Positions 12,202 through 12,458 of a DNA stretch of 12,458 nucleotides are shown in pieces; positions within the stretch are counted from its first letter, which is position 1, and each line of letters starts with the position of its first letter. The stretch is from an uncultured Subdoligranulum sp. (GTDB lineage: Bacteria > Bacillota > Clostridia > Christensenellales > CAG-314). Location of the stretch: assembly GCA_900551395.1 (NCBI GenBank), contig URVX01000022.1:1-12458 (forward strand). The letters run 5' to 3'. The notes beneath the pieces were generated by a model. That model made no database searches, was not told the DNA's origin, and saw only the letters and a list, made by a program, of their open reading frames with translations. The translations under genes were made by a program, and so were the position numbers.

Positions 12202-12458
12202 AATTGTTCAGCAATTATTAAGGATGGAAAAATCGCTAATGGTGAGGTAATGTCCAGTGGAACTAAGGCAGGGCTTGAAATATCTTATATAATAACCTCT
12301 CTTTTATGTGATATGCATGATTTATATTATTGTGATGAATTATTCTCTTATGTGAATAGTGACATTGAAAAGGCCTGTTTGTCGATTATAATTGAAAAAC
12401 TCTCGGGGAGAAAGCAATTGTTTTTCACAACACACAACTCAGACATATTAGATATGCA
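12202..12458 (+). pseudogene. 5'-truncated AAA/ABC-type ATPase fragment, continuing past the window
   Basis: One frame is open from 12172 to the window end without a plausible start codon and encodes the C-terminal part of an ATPase. It shows MSSGTKAGLEIS, an ABC-signature-like SSGT motif; LYYCDELFSYVNSDIEKA, a Walker-B-like 'hydrophobic-x-x-DE' block with a loop seen in AAA_15/AAA_21-type proteins; and QLFFTTHNSDILDM, the typical switch histidine region (TTHN). The Walker A half is absent. Such ATPases are common in defence modules and mobile elements (OLD/RloC/AbiL-like architectures), but the subgroup is uncertain. Base use is clearly more A+T-rich than gcvT upstream. The ATG at 12250 has no correctly spaced ribosome binding site. 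The gene was most likely cut when the region joined the gcv locus; an assembly join is the main alternative. Confidence 0.65.

Noticed and set aside
12195..12211. Near-identity of the start of the eight-codon frame at 12195 with the start of the HMA gene at 2527 (16 of 17 bases).
   Set aside because: The match ends at once after 17 bases; a common MEK(L/F)F start codon context explains it without assuming a duplication.
1..12458. CRISPR arrays, tRNA or rRNA genes.
   Set aside because: No regularly spaced repeats, cloverleaf-like genes or conserved rRNA stretches were recognised on either strand.

Overview
The window looks like chromosomal DNA of an uncultured Gram-positive-type bacterium, probably a clostridial Firmicute. 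The evidence is a DegV protein, a YitT membrane protein, strong AGGAGG-type ribosome binding sites, TTG starts, sigma-A promoters with 17-18 bp spacers, and a CadC-type metal regulator. By eye most genes have moderate G+C with many GCG/GGC/GAC codons. The GyrI-like gene (5624-6256) and the extreme right end (after about 12200) are clearly richer in A+T. Genus or species cannot be read from this.

Left edge (1-783): the last 30 codons of an IS30-like transposase and the presumed right end of that element run directly into the 3' end of a membrane-bound XRE regulator, which is read leftwards from a promoter that appears to make a leaderless mRNA. From 887 a DegV fatty-acid-binding protein is read rightwards and ends at a strong terminator.

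Metal block (1811-4653): a 48-residue protein with four CxxC pairs points left. Rightwards lies a three-gene operon: a CadC-like ArsR/SmtB repressor with intact alpha3N and alpha5 metal sites, a free-standing 73-residue heavy-metal-associated (HMA) domain, and a P1B-2 Zn/Cd/Pb ATPase that lacks its own HMA domain. The promoter is embedded in one of two tandem 22-bp operator palindromes. Metal binding to the repressor should release the promoter, and the HMA protein and pump should then bind and export the ion.

Middle (4756-7369): a protein joining an HEPN-like N-terminal region (R-x4-H) to a CBS pair; a highly structured intergenic stretch; an A+T-rich GyrI-like gene with a palindrome at its promoter; a terminator; and a YitT-family membrane protein in the opposite direction.

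Right part (7492-12458): a thiamine pyrophosphokinase gene broken by a frameshift; a divergent LysR regulator followed by a small ribbon-helix-helix-like protein; a serine-palmitoyltransferase/Kbl-like PLP enzyme (leftwards); and gcvT of the glycine cleavage system (rightwards). After gcvT the expected rest of a gcv operon is missing. The sequence passes abruptly into the 3' part of an AAA/ABC-type ATPase with no start codon, which marks a rearrangement junction (or an assembly join).

No tRNA, rRNA or CRISPR array was seen. I did not find a clear multi-gene novel system. The best leads are the HEPN-CBS protein, the split HMA/ATPase operon with its duplicated operator, two promoters with identical leaderless geometry, the frameshifted thiamine kinase, and the two disrupted edges.
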